Shown here piece by piece: positions 37,001-47,800 of a stretch of DNA of 64,000 nt. The stretch lies in assembly GCF_002999335.1 (NCBI RefSeq), contig NW_020312381.1, positions 62,001 through 126,000 on the forward strand, written 5' to 3'. The position numbers were made by a program, and so were the translations under genes. Position 1 is the stretch's first letter; each line of letters starts with the position of its first letter. A model generated the notes under the pieces. It was not told the origin of the DNA. It worked only from the letters and a program-made list of their open reading frames with translations, and did not search any database. The DNA comes from Cyclospora cayetanensis (taxonomy: Eukaryota > Apicomplexa > Conoidasida > Eucoccidiorida > Eimeriidae).

Positions 37001-38253
37001 GTGTGGGAGGGGAAGAAAGAGCTGCTCGAGTTTCTGCAGCGAGTGAGCAAGCAAGCGAGCGCTATAAGGAGTTTGCTAGCTGTGAAGCGCTTGTGTCGAG
37101 CCTACCTGTTCCGCAACAATCCTAGGGTGTCTCGCAGCTGAAGAATTGGCACGCGGAGCTCAGTATCGAGAGTGATGGCACTTGTGAAATCTTCGCCCTG
37201 TGCAAATTTCTCTGAGGGTCTGTCTAAGAAAGCTCTCGCCGCTACAACCTTTTCGGATGCAGCGAGCCGCTGCCGCTCAAGGAGCACCCGACACACAAAC
37301 AGAAATTCTCTCACGTAGTGAGACTGCCGCTCCGGAGGGATCAGCGCAAGGCCTGCGCGAAAGGACAAGCGGTGAAAAATTTTGCCCATGCGCACGCAAC
37401 GGATGCAGCAGGCTCCTCTGGATACACAGAGTGCACCATGGCAGCAGCAGTAATAGTAGTAGTAAGAGTAGAACGGCACCCATAGCAGGAGTACGGCAAA
37501 AGTAGCAACAGCAACAACAACAGCAGTAATAGCAAGGCAATAGTAGCAACAACAACAGCAGTAATAGCATGGCAATAGTAGCAACAACAACAGCAGCAGT
37601 AGAATGGCAACAGTGGCAACAACAACAGCAGCAGTAGAATGGCAACAGTGGCAACAACAACAGCAGCAGTAGAATGGCAACAGTGGCAACAGCAGCATTA
37701 ACAGTAGCCTAGCAGCAGAAGCAGCAGGAACAACAGCAACAAAAACAGCAACAGCAACAGTAGCAATAGCATGACAACAACAGTAGCAATAGCATGACAA
37801 CAACGGTGGCAGCAGCAGCAAAGGCGCCACAACTAACCTGCTCCGCCACTGCCCGTAAGCATGCGGCATTCGTGCAGGGCAGCGATGCTATTAAGAAGCC
37901 CCAGAAAATGCAGAATGGATTCTTCAAGAAGGTGTAGACTGAAGGTTTGTCGTGCCATGATGAAGCGCAAGTGTTGTGCTACATGATGCCAACCGCCCGC
38001 CTCATAGCCCTCAAAGACGTGCAGATAGCAGCGCAGCGCGAAGCGTTTGTATCCTGATGGACAGCAGCACCCCACCCGCTGCATAAAAATCACGATGCAC
38101 CACGGAAGATCCCGACTGCCAACATACATTAGACACCCTCCTGTGTAGAGCTGCGTCTTGAGAAAAGCAGCATCCTCATGTCACTCATGCACTCATACCA
38201 GCGCATACCTACCTTCTGCCACCTGCGGCCTGCATTATGTGTGTTTGCGTGTC

Positions 38254-38297
<44 letters not shown>

Positions 38298-38833
38298 AGT
38301 ATGTGCCTTTGTGTGTGTGTGTGTGTTTGAGTATGTGCCTTTGTGTGTGTGTTTGAGTGTTTGTGTATTTGTGTGTGTTTGAGTGTCTTTGTGTGTGTGT
38401 ATGTGTGTGTGTGTTTGAGTGTCCTTGTGTGTGTGTGTTTGTGTATTCGTGTGTGTGTTTGAGTGTCTTTGTGAGTTTGAGTGTCTTTGTGTGCATGTGT
38501 CTTTGTGTGTGCGTGTGTGTGTATGTGTTTAAGTGGATACTGAGTGCGCAGTGGTGTACGTACTCGTGCACGCATAGTATATATATATCTGCATATCCAT
38601 ATATATATATATATATATATATCCTCCATGTATATATAGAGGAGGAGAAGCCAGACTTCCAGTATCTTACCCGCCTTGTAGTATGTATGCCCTGCCATGA
38701 CGAGCTGAAAGTTGCGCTTCCTCCACTGTGAGAAGCCTGCGTGCTCGAGGCAGACAGCTGCCTGCTCGAGCAGCATCGCACTCCTGATGGCTTGGCTTTG
38801 GGCCTGAATAGCCGACACCCCTTGTTGTTGCTG

Positions 38834-38864
<31 letters not shown>

Positions 38865-41800
38865 TGCTGCTGTTGCTGCCACATGGAAGCATCCAGAGAG
38901 GGAAGCTCCGCATTTGCGGCGATGAGACGCCGCGCGACTTCAGCGGAGACATCTGCAGAGCGTCCTCCGCCTCCAGTCATCAGTGGCAGATGCAGGACGT
39001 GCGGCAGCTGCAAGAAGCTTGTGGCGGCACTGCTGCTGCTGCTGCTGCTCGTGCTGTTGCTGCTGCTGCTGCTGCTCGCGCTGCTGCTGCTCGCGCTGCT
39101 GCTGCTGCTGCTCGTGCTGCTGCTGCTGCTGCTCGTGCTGCCGCTGCCGTCCATCAGCAAGCGATGCGCGAGCAGCACGCAGCGCAGTGCCAGACGGCCT
39201 GCTGCAGCCTGCGAAGCAGACGGTGGCAGCAACACGCCAACACACAGCATCGACAGTTAAAGGGAGTCTGGGGAAAGCTTATAGAGCCCTTCAGGATGCG
39301 AAGAACAGGAAACACGACACAACACACCCATGCATGCATGCACCACTCCAGAGAGAGAAAGAAAGCACAACACAACACATGCATGCATGCACCATTCCAG
39401 AGAGAGAGAGAAAACACAACACAACACACCCATGCATGCATGCACCATTCCAGAGAGAGAAAGAAAGCACAACACAACACATGCATGCATGCACCACTCC
39501 AGAGAGAGAAAGAAAGCACAACACAACACATGCATGCATGCACCACTCCAGAGAGAGAAAGAAAGCACAACGCAACACATGCATGCATGCACCATTCCAG
39601 AGAGAGAAAGAAAGCACAACGCAACACATGCATGCATGCACCACTCCAGAGAGAGAAAGAAAGCACAACGCAACACATGCATGCATGCATCACTCCAGAG
39701 AGAGAAAGAAAGCACAACGCAACACATGCATGCATGCATGCACCACTCCAGAGAGAGAAAGAAAGCACAACGCAACACATGCATGCATGCATGCATACGC
39801 GCTCACCTTTACGTATGCGTTGTATGCCTGGTCAATGTACGACTCAATCTCCCGCCTGGGGCCAGCCATGGCGTGTAGTGCCACCGCACACATTTCGTAT
39901 GCGCCTCCTACAGCGAAGCAAGATAAAGACGCAATTAACACACCCCATCTTCGTCTAGGCTTCGTTTTTTTCACACCTATCGTTTCAGTCACAGCTGCAA
40001 AAGCACAAGCAGTGGCCATCATCCGCCAGCCAGCCCTTGGCATCCCCTCTCGCGCAGCACTCCCCCCTCCCCCCTTCCCCCCTCCCTCTTTACAGCAACA
40101 GCAGCAGCAGCAGCAGCAGCAAGAGGAGAAACAGCCAAGTCTCCTACGTCTCCTTTTTCACGCAGACACGCCGCCATCCATCCCTAGCCAGCGTCGAAAA
40201 TGCCTCCCTTTCCCTCCCCCCACGCAACGTCGGCTGCGAGACACCGAATGAACAAGAAAAAAGCTTCTTCTGGATAATCAACACGCACCCAAGTGCAGCC
40301 AGCGCTTGTCTTGCTTGAAGTCGGTGGCGCAGCTTCTGTAACTCTGCAAAGCGCTTTCTGCGCTTCCAAACAACAAGCTAAGGTCCCCCAAGAGTCGGTA
40401 CTGCCACTCAATAGCGTGCAGCTGCACGCCAACCCCCACAGCTCGCTCTCTGCGCAGTCGTCACAGCAACCCCTCCCCCCTCCCCCCTCTCTGCCTCGCA
40501 CACATACACACACCTACACACACCCCACTCCCCCTGCCATGCTAAACCTCCTCCAGCAAGCAAGCACCCCACAGATGCACACGTCCATACACACAGAGCC
40601 GCACAACAGACACGCACGCTCCGACGCAGGTATTTACACACATAAACATACATAAACATACACGTAAACATATACACACATAAACATATACACACATAAA
40701 CATACACATACATAAACATATACACACATAAACATACACACACATAAACATACACATACACATAAACATACACATAAACATACACAAACATAAACATACA
40801 CACATAAACATATACACACATAAACATACACATAAAAACGTACACAAACATAAACATACACATACATAAACATACACACACATTTACATATACACACATA
40901 AACATACACATAAACATATATACACACATAAACATACACATGCATAAACATACACACATAGAAACTCCTTCCTAGTGGCCAATATCGGTTGACATATGTC
41001 TCGCCACCTTAACTCCCCATTCCCACGCCTCCCCCCTGCATGCATTAGCGTTCAATCCAAGCCTTTTTTGCAGTCGAGTTCGTCATCAGCCAGGGCAGCC
41101 CAGTGCGGTGTACAGAAGACACTTGAGAGAAAGCCAGCCATGACATGTATAGAAGGCCTCCTGCTGCCTGCAGCTCCCGGCTCTATGCATGCATGCCGTG
41201 CTTCATTTTTCAACAACCCCCAGCAGCATGCACATGCGCTAAAACTCACGACATAGCAGCCTGCAGAAGGCGTGACAGTAGGCGATACAGACAACGACCC
41301 TCCCGCTCCACCCATCACCACCTTCCCCTCCCCAGTGTCGCTGGAGCCTCCGTTGACGACCCCTCCGCCGCTGCCACTGCCTGATTCTCCTGAGAAAGAC
41401 ACAGCCACGACACCAGCAGCAGCAGCAGAAGCCCTCTGCAACTGCAAAAGCCACAAAACAAACGCCAGTGCCTCATACGGACGGCGGGGGAAACAGGCAT
41501 GGGAAGCAGCCGGAGCAGTATGCGCGAATTCGCGAAGAAGGAAAAGGCAGCAGATGTAGTGCAGCAGACGAAGTGAAGCCGACGTGGTGAAGCAGATGCG
41601 GTGCTAAGGGCATCTCTAAAAGCAGACGTGGTGCAGCAGATGTGGTGCTAAGGGCATCTCTAGAGGCAGACGTAGTGTGCAGCAGATGTGGTGCTAAGGG
41701 CATCTCTAGAGGCAGACGTAGTGTGCAGCAGATGTGGTGCTAAGGGCATCTCTAGAGGCAGACGTGGTGTGCGGCAGAGAGGGTGCTAGAGACAAGACAC

Positions 41801-44196
41801 CTAGAGGCTCTGTTGCCTTATTGTTGGAGCCAGTCTAGAGCTCGTGTGTGTGTCAGGGGAGCAAACGGAGAAGCGCTTCTGCATGCACGCCGGAGCAGGA
41901 GGCACACGTACCAAGCAGCGCGCCTCCAACGGCGGATAAGAGAGCTTCAGCTGCTCCTCCCGCCTCTTCAGCTGCAGCGGCAATCCCCACCACGACCGCC
42001 TCTGCTGCGGCAGTGGGAGTAGCCGACGCGGCAGTGACTGCCTTAGGCTTCCTCCACAGGTAGCGCAGCTGATTTCTTAGGCCTTTGCGGTTGCTGCTGA
42101 TGCTTGCGTCGAGTTGTCGAATGCGTTGCTCTGACCAAGGAACTACAGAAGTCGCCACGAAATGCCGCACGAATGCTCCAAGCCACTGGAGATCTTGCCA
42201 CGCCAAGCCGACGCAGAAGCTGCAGCCGAGGCAGGCGGGGGAGAAGCGGAGGGCAGCTTCTCCTGCCTGCTCTTGCTGCAGGTGTTGCTGCTGAGATGCG
42301 GGCTTGGGAGGGGAGGGGGGAGCAGGGGGGGGGATGGCGTTGGCAGTCAGGCGCGCAGCCACGGGAAGCTTTTCTGCGGATCGAATGATGGCGTCTGCCA
42401 GCTGTTGGGGGTGCTGGACTTGCTGAAGGGGATCGTTGTGCAGCAGCAGCAGCTGCTGCTGCTGCTGCTGTTGCTGCTGCTGGGGCTGGGCCGGAGAATC
42501 TGCCGCCTTCGAGGTTGGCGGGGGGTGTTGCGCGTGCGGAGGAGCGGGGTGCGTGAGCAGCGTGGGGGATAGGCTTGCGCCAAGGGTTTGGTGGAAGGAG
42601 AAGGACAGAGACTGCGCGTAGAGGAAGCGAATTGCAGGGAGCAGCTGAGCAGACAGACAGGCAGGCAGACAGGGGCCACAAATATGGCGCATGCAGCAGT
42701 CTTTCCGCACAAAAGTAGCTGGAAACACACTGCGGCGAGCAGGAGGGTGGTTCTGTTTGAGGCTCCAACGCGCGCGTGCAAGGCAGCCACCAAGGGTGTG
42801 CGCCTCTTGTGCTCAGACCTTTCTCGCGTCCACTGAAGAGTTCAGCTAGGGATTTTTCGAGATGGTATTTTGCAGCGCCTCGCGGTTATACTACCCCAGA
42901 GAACACCCTGATGGCGCCTCTAGCCGTCCATACCTGCGCATGTCGGGTGCTTGTGCAGCCGCGTCCAAGCGTCAGCAGGTGACAGTTGGCGGGAGGAAAG
43001 ATCTCGCAGAGGCGTTCCATGATTTCCATAGGTCTTGAGGAGGCTGCCCTCTCTTGAATGCCCGGGGGGAGGGGGGCCCCTCCTCCCCCCGCAGAGGGGG
43101 CCCCCTCCGAGTCGCCTTTTGCACGAAGTCCATCGGTGGAGAACCCTTTGGCAAAATCTTCTGAGTTGCCTCGCGGAGCACCTCCTGCGCTTGGGGAGGC
43201 GAGAGGCTCCTGTGCATCAGGCGTTGGAGCAGCCGCAGCGCGCATGCGGGCGGCGCATGCGTCGAGGTGTACGTCCAGCAGAATGACTGCCCTGACGGGG
43301 TTCGGATCGAGGATGTACTGTCTGCACATTTGCGGCAGGCTGGAAGGCTGCAGGAGCTCCTCCAAGGCGGCTACAGGGTCAGGATCGCGTGTGCTCACGA
43401 CGAAGATGAGGCCGACAGGCTGCGACAGAGTTTCATGGGAGCTGAAGCGTGTGCCTTCAAATATCACACGCCGCCACTCGTTGTACCAGGGCAGTTCAGC
43501 GCCTAAGGAGGTCTCTGCAGCGGGATGGCTGGCGGCGGTAGAGGGCTCCGGCTTCCTCATATCCGGCGGCACGCCCCCTCCGAAGACTGAACAGCGCATC
43601 TGTTCTCGCAGTTCGCTCACGCTAGGAGACGCCAGCAGCAGGGAGCGTGCAGCTAGCGACTCGACGGAAGGGCAAGGCACTGGCTCGGCCTCTTCCAAGT
43701 TGAGAAAGCGCACGCTTAAAGGCCGAGAAGGTCGCTTGAGAGAGCCTCCTCCTCCTGCGGAGGCGCTGATGCTGCTGGCTTTCGAACTGTTACCCGCAGA
43801 GCCGGCAGATGCTCCGCAATCCGCGCGTAGCTGCAGCACCAAAGGGGGCACTCCTCGCGGCGGTCCGAGCCGAGACACCGTCCCCGAGGGGTCCAGTTGA
43901 TCGGGGGAGAACTCTTCTTCATCGTCAGAGGCAGATCTCGAAGACGTGGGCGTTGGTGGATCATGAGAGGATTCTGCGTGGCGGCGGCCCCGGTGTACAG
44001 ACACCCCCGCCCGACGCTTAACGTGGCTCCTTATGCGGTGAACCGTCTCCCCATTGAAGGGCTGGAAAAGGCAAGCAAGAGAGAGCCCGGTGAAGAAAGC
44101 CACCTCCCTTTTCGCCGTTTGCGAGCCGCCTACGAGGATGTACGGTGCGAAGGTGCGGGCGAGCCATTGGCGCCTGTGTGTAATCTCTGGATGCAT
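28100..44196 (-). CDS. TRAPPC8: TRAPPC8 / Trs85-like trafficking (TRAPPIII) subunit, many exons
   Basis: One minus-strand gene of about 16 kb. Firm exons are 44196-42934, 42644-41912, 39907-39807, 39208-38671, 38053-37838, 37352-37106, a start at 36714, an end at 34891, 32326-31621, 29377-28599 and 28484-28100. Approximate exons lie in 41.5-41.0, 34.3-33.8, 33.7-33.27 and 30.95-30.52 kb. Family blocks in order: [14 protein letters not shown] at the [39 protein letters not shown] followed by [63 protein letters not shown] joined to [44 protein letters not shown] and, near the stop, [17 protein letters not shown] with [15 protein letters not shown]8 directs the TRAPPIII complex, a Rab1/Ypt1 exchange factor, in ER-Golgi and autophagy traffic. 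Poly-Q and poly-S runs interrupt the protein. Exons between 41.9 and 39.9 kb remain unresolved. Confidence 0.85.
29915..30180. repeat. CATA/CACA-rich microsatellite in TRAPPC8 intron
   Basis: Imperfect runs of ACATACATAC, ACACTCAC and TTTACACATA. Open frames through it (Ile/His/Thr-rich) are repeat artefacts. It lies in the intron right of the 29377-28599 exon. Confidence 0.9.
30826..30895 (-). repeat. CAG trinucleotide run encoding polyglutamine in TRAPPC8
   Basis: Plus-strand CTG/CACCTG repeats read as CAG on the coding strand. They give Q runs broken by Val within the exon of about 30.95-30.52 kb. Such homopolymer runs inside otherwise conserved proteins are typical of Eimeria-type genomes. 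Confidence 0.8.
31145..31505. repeat. AT-rich TATATA/CCTACA microsatellite in TRAPPC8 intron
   Basis: About 360 bp of TATATA blocks alternating with ACATACCTACA and AATATA units. It lies between the 32326-31621 exon and the next exon downstream on the minus strand. Tyr/Ile-rich frames across it are artefacts. Confidence 0.9.
32560..33310 (-). repeat. Four-copy tandem duplication of an exon end plus splice donor
   Basis: Units of 191-217 bp. On the minus strand each carries an exon-like tail (reading KGMPNPSA or a variant, except the leftmost, which is slightly diverged) followed by a donor: GTGAGC at 33264 and 33047, GTAAGC at 32833 and 32642. The units then share a TTCCACAC stretch, a CCCCCATG stretch, a TGATATACAATATATA-like segment and AT-rich filler. 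The rightmost copy is continuous with the upstream open frame (33713-33265) and is the probable real exon; the other three sit in the intron. Confidence 0.85.
34262..34665. repeat. About 60-bp minisatellite in TRAPPC8 intron
   Basis: About six imperfect units, each with TATAAATACGAGTGTATCC followed by ACACATGTATATACACACAT or similar and a TATAGGTACAT link. It lies between exons of TRAPPC8. Cys/Tyr/Met-rich minus-strand frames across it are repeat artefacts. Confidence 0.9.
35248..36025. repeat. 22- to 26-bp minisatellite, about 33 copies, in TRAPPC8 intron
   Basis: The unit is AGATTCAAGAGAGTCTCTAG-like with GGC/AGC linkers. The left third uses a longer variant with an extra CTCTCT and ATTCATGAAAG. 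Units sit head to tail without unique spacers, so this is not a CRISPR array. It lies between the TRAPPC8 exons at about 36.3 kb and 35.27 kb. Confidence 0.95.
37438..37820. repeat. AGC/AAC/AGT trinucleotide tract in TRAPPC8 intron
   Basis: Imperfect CAACAACAACAGCAG and AGTAATAGCA units, with a roughly 33-bp higher-order unit around AGAATGGCAACAGTGGCAAC repeated three times. It lies between exons 38053-37838 and 37352-37106, both supported by phase. Confidence 0.9.
38238..38545. repeat. (GT)n microsatellite in TRAPPC8 intron
   Basis: Long GTGTGT runs broken by TTTGAGTGT and CTTTGT. Short TATATA blocks follow at about 38578-38638. It lies between the exon ending at 38671 and the exon starting at 38053. 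Confidence 0.92.
38820..39145 (-). repeat. Polyglutamine and polyserine tracts inside TRAPPC8 exon
   Basis: Within exon 39208-38671 the coding strand has a serine run (AGC/AGT-rich, 39145-39030) and a run of about 20 glutamines (38878-38822). Both sit between conserved blocks [11 protein letters not shown] and SAMLLEQAA, where the family has a variable loop. Confidence 0.88.
39320..39800. repeat. About 49-bp minisatellite with TGCATGCATGC in every unit, TRAPPC8 intron
   Basis: Ten head-to-tail units. Each has a TGCATGCATGCA palindromic core followed by CCACTCCAGAGAGAGAAAG and AAGCACAACACAACA. It fills almost the whole intron between exons 39907-39807 and 39208-38671. TGCATGC is a known binding motif of some apicomplexan AP2 factors. 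Confidence 0.93.
40625..40968. repeat. CATAAACATACACA microsatellite in TRAPPC8 intron
   Basis: About 340 bp of ACATAAACATACACACATAA-like units. Cys/Met/Tyr/Val frames on the minus strand here are artefacts. Confidence 0.92.
41565..41785. repeat. About 46-bp minisatellite in TRAPPC8 intron
   Basis: About five units of the pattern GCAGACGTAGTGTGCAGCAG, then ATGTGGTGCTAAGGGCATCT, then CTAGAG. It lies downstream (left) of the exon ending at 41912, so it belongs to an intron of TRAPPC8. Confidence 0.9.
42436..42482 (-). repeat. CAG run encoding polyglutamine in TRAPPC8 exon 2
   Basis: The coding strand reads about ten glutamines followed by a short leucine run. The tract lies in the poorly conserved half of exon 42644-41912, before the [13 protein letters not shown] block. 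Confidence 0.85.
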
Positions 44197-44301
44197 GGTG
44201 CAGCCGTGTTACCGCAGAACCTCTAGAGGGAGCCTCTGACCTCTGCGGAGTCAGTGACGAGCCGGAGGAAGCCCCTTGAGAGGCAGTCAGCAAAGCCCTG
44301 C

Positions 44302-44850
44302 ATGCCGGGAGTTGCAATGGAGGAACGGCGCGCGTGTGCGGCCAGCGAGGCGGAAGAGCACGGACTCAGCTACACAGGGAGTGGTTTTTCGGGTGTATCT
44401 TGTCGTGGTGGATTTCTAGAGTCTCTGTGTTCCCGCATGTCCGAGCTGCTGCACGCTAGAACCGTAGGGTGGGCACTGATGGGGGCCGCCGAGGAGCGCG
44501 ACAGCGAGCATCTGTCGCAAGACTCGGGAGGGGATTCAAATAACAAAGGGCAAGAGCGAAGACAGCCAGAGGTACTCAGCTGTGGAACAGGAATGCGCCT
44601 TGGTGCTGCCCGCCACTGCATGCTACCACCACGAGCAGCTGGGGGGCTCTGCAACTGCTCGTGGCTTCACGCGTGTACAGCTTTCCCTTCGTTTTTTGAG
44701 CGAATGAGCGTGAATGCACTCAAAGACACAGTCGTATCCCCTTTCAGTGCAAAACCTACGCACCCCCGGGGGCCGCAACACGGCAAGCACCGCAGCCGGC
44801 GGACTCAGGATTTTGCATGGGTGCACGAAAATGATCATTTGCGCCGATAA
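44302..44850 (+). CDS. Doubtful ORF divergent from TRAPPC8
   Basis: An open frame of about 182 codons from ATG 44302, in head-to-head position with TRAPPC8 about 105 bp away. It is Ser/Arg/Gly/Cys-rich with no motif, no membrane segment and no family I recognise. It may be a chance frame in GC-rich promoter DNA. Transcript evidence would be needed to accept it. Confidence 0.2.
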   Translation: MPGVAMEERRACAASEAEEHGLSYTGSGFSGVSCRGGFLESLCSRMSELLHARTVGWALMGAAEERDSEHLSQDSGGDSNNKGQERRQPEVLSCGTGMRLGAARHCMLPPRAAGGLCNCSWLHACTAFPSFFERMSVNALKDTVVSPFSAKPTHPRGPQHGKHRSRRTQDFAWVHENDHLRR

Positions 44851-47800
44851 AGCATTGTTTTAGGCAAAAGTTCTTCAGTTTCTGTTTGTTCTTTTGCTGT
44901 GTTGCCAAGATGGGGGCGAAGACTCGGTGCCTCGGGGGTCAGGTGTCTTTCGACAGACGTGCCGTTCAGGAGCTGCTGACTGATAACTAAAACGGGGAGA
45001 AATTGACGACCCTTTCAGGACCGTAACGAAAGCAACACTTTTTTCATGCCACGCAGTAGTGCGAGCGGCTTAATGCCTGAGGCGGAAGGATATGTGGTAG
45101 TTTCTACTGCTTCAGGCAGCATCAGCGTCTACGCGCCTACGAGGGGCGAGTTCCCCTCCCAGACAAGACAAGGACTGGGGTCGGTCCCGGAGCTTCGCAC
45201 CACTAAAAGCACGAGAGCTAAGTACTGAACTGTTCAAATGGGGTTGGGACAAAGTGTTTGGTCACCATGAAAAAGTCATGTTGAACTTCAAGCTAAATCT
45301 GCGAAATAGGCAAAACCGTGGCAAAACAGTGCCATAATTGAAGGTAACTATCGCAAAACGAGAGCAACGCACTGCTTTCTTGGTTTCTCTGGGAACCTGA
45401 ACCAATCCTCAAAATCCTGCAGCGGGTTATGCCCCATTTGAAAAGTTCCCCCAACACTTCCTAGGTTTAATCAACATTCAGAAGGCACTTGACTTACTGC
45501 ATTTCCTCTTTCCATATCTTATTTACTCAGAACCGTGGTAGCACGATACAAAAAGGCGCAGTGTTGTGTGCCTTTGCCCTAAATGCTACGTGCATCAGTT
45601 CAGAGTGCTGGGAGGGTGGAGCTACGCCCGCAAGCGCTGCCCTTCTCCTCTGACATCAGGAACTCTAAGGGGCGCAGATGAGGAGTGCATAAGTTAAGTG
45701 CTCTCCTACGGAGATCTTAGATGGAGCCTTACATGATCCATTCTGTTGGACTAGAGTGTTTACCTGGAAGCACATTGCGGGCTACGAAGGACTCCAGAAG
45801 TAGCTAGAGGCTGTTGGGGGACCGAAATATCAAGGTGTGTGGGGTGCGGACCAAGGGAAGGCTGGCATTGCGTATGTTCTATATCATACCACCATCGATC
45901 CCAAGAAGCAGTGCTGCTTGCAGATGTGTAGGTATAAGGATCTCCAGTAGTGGACCGATCTATGCAAGGCCCCCGCTCTCCTGCCGAACGGATTAGGACT
46001 TCTAATCAACAAACCGAAGCACATCAGCGCCTCTCGTTTACACTTTTGTACGTGGATTTAGGAGCCACGGGGGCTCCAAACGCGCAAGAGGGACAAATGC
46101 ACCCACTAAATCCCCGGTCACAGTCTTGATAACGTCTGGGCATCCATTCGGTATTCTCACGTATAACAGCTCATAGTAAAAGCATCTACAGCAGCGGATC
46201 CTTACGTCGCAAGTGTACAGCGGATGATGCAAAGCAATGCTTTATCACGCCGTTTTCGAAATATAGACGTGAGAGTAAACACGAGTAGTGAACGGATCGC
46301 GTGAATGTGCCTCTGTGATGACCTCTGGCAAAGTATGAGTGAAAAGCAGGGAGCTGTTTGTTTCGATGACATGGCAGTAATCCCAAATTTCGTTCAACTA
46401 ACTAGCATGTGTCTGAGCTATCGGGTGAGTGGGCAGTTTGCACAGCCTTTGTGCCCCGAAACTTCCCATATCGCGTCTCTGTACCCATACGAAGGATCAC
46501 TATGCTCAGGCGCATTACGGTCCTTGACTGCTGGTTTCTCTTGCTGGTAGTGCAGGACGAAAAAATTAAGAATGCAGTAGGCATTCACCCCTTCGTCGCT
46601 GGTTTTGCCTCGCCATCCCCTTTATTAAAATGAAGAAATGTTTAATAGAGTCCAGGAAACTCCGGAAAGTATGATTTCTATTAGATCTTGTTTGAATGTG
46701 TTTAATCTGTTTATTTTCCCTGTATTGGCCTTGAGTGAACTACAGCAGTACGCGTATGTTGTTCGACAGTGAAGGCAAAAGCATAAATCAGTAGGAATTA
46801 AGAGATGAACTACACACCTGAAGCCCTCAGTTGAATTAGCTAACTGTTATATACGGTGGGTATGCACATTGGCTATGTATCACCTTTTAAACTAAAACCG
46901 CAAAGGTCGTAAGCACAGGGCAAGCTTGGGCTTAGGTAGGAAACATTCGCCGATAGGATAGGCATTGCTTCTCCCAATTGCTATTTGACACGGTCCTCCA
47001 ATTTTTAAGCTAATATATGGCTCTGCGCTTCTGTCAAGCATTCACGAAATCGTTTTTGCACCTGATAAATATCGTATCTCCCTCCGAAGATAACAGATGC
47101 CAGGCTGCATACATAAAGCAGGATTGTGTTCCGTATTGTATATACAGACACGATAATGTGTATGAACTAATAATCTCATGTATTCGCCTGAACTGCAACA
47201 GGATTAAGAATGCCTATTTCTCCTGTTCCAGGTACTTACAGAAACCACCTGTTTGCCTTATTTGGAACCAGGGCATCCACTAGGGGGATCTGCGTTTATT
47301 TCAAAGGTCTTTCTGACTGATCAGGGGCGCCCTTGCAGTTATTGGCGCACTGTCATCTGCTCATGCACCATTTGTTCTCCACTTCCAACTCAATTGTATC
47401 CATGACCTTTGGAAATGTGTTCTACTGGTACACTTATGCGTACTCTGTTTGTACTGTCTTCCAGGCTTCTTCACGCGGAAGCTTGTTGTTCCAATTGTAT
47501 TGCCCAGCAGGTCAGTGAGTGCTTGTTTGGCCAGTCGAATACCCCGATTGCGATGCTGTTTGGGCTGCGTACTATGCGGTCCATGGTTCCTTTTTCTTAG
47601 TATGCTCTAAGGCATGTCAAAGAAATAAAAGGTCAGCAATGTCGTTTTTCTGCTGGTATGCATTGGAGCTCCTTAGACCAATCAATCTTCACTAAGGTGG
47701 GAAATGCTACCACTCTTACGCTGAAGATGGGTGGGTATAAGAGGAACCCCTCATATAATCGCATGTACAGCACCGATATGCGCACACCGAGCGTGCTGTA

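Noticed and set aside
38983..40251. Long plus-strand frames with repeated [15 protein letters not shown] peptides (38741-39958, 38983-40251, 39330-39878)
   Set aside because: They read through the 49-bp minisatellite and antisense CAG tract. The opposite strand carries phase-consistent TRAPPC8 exons with family conservation on both sides.
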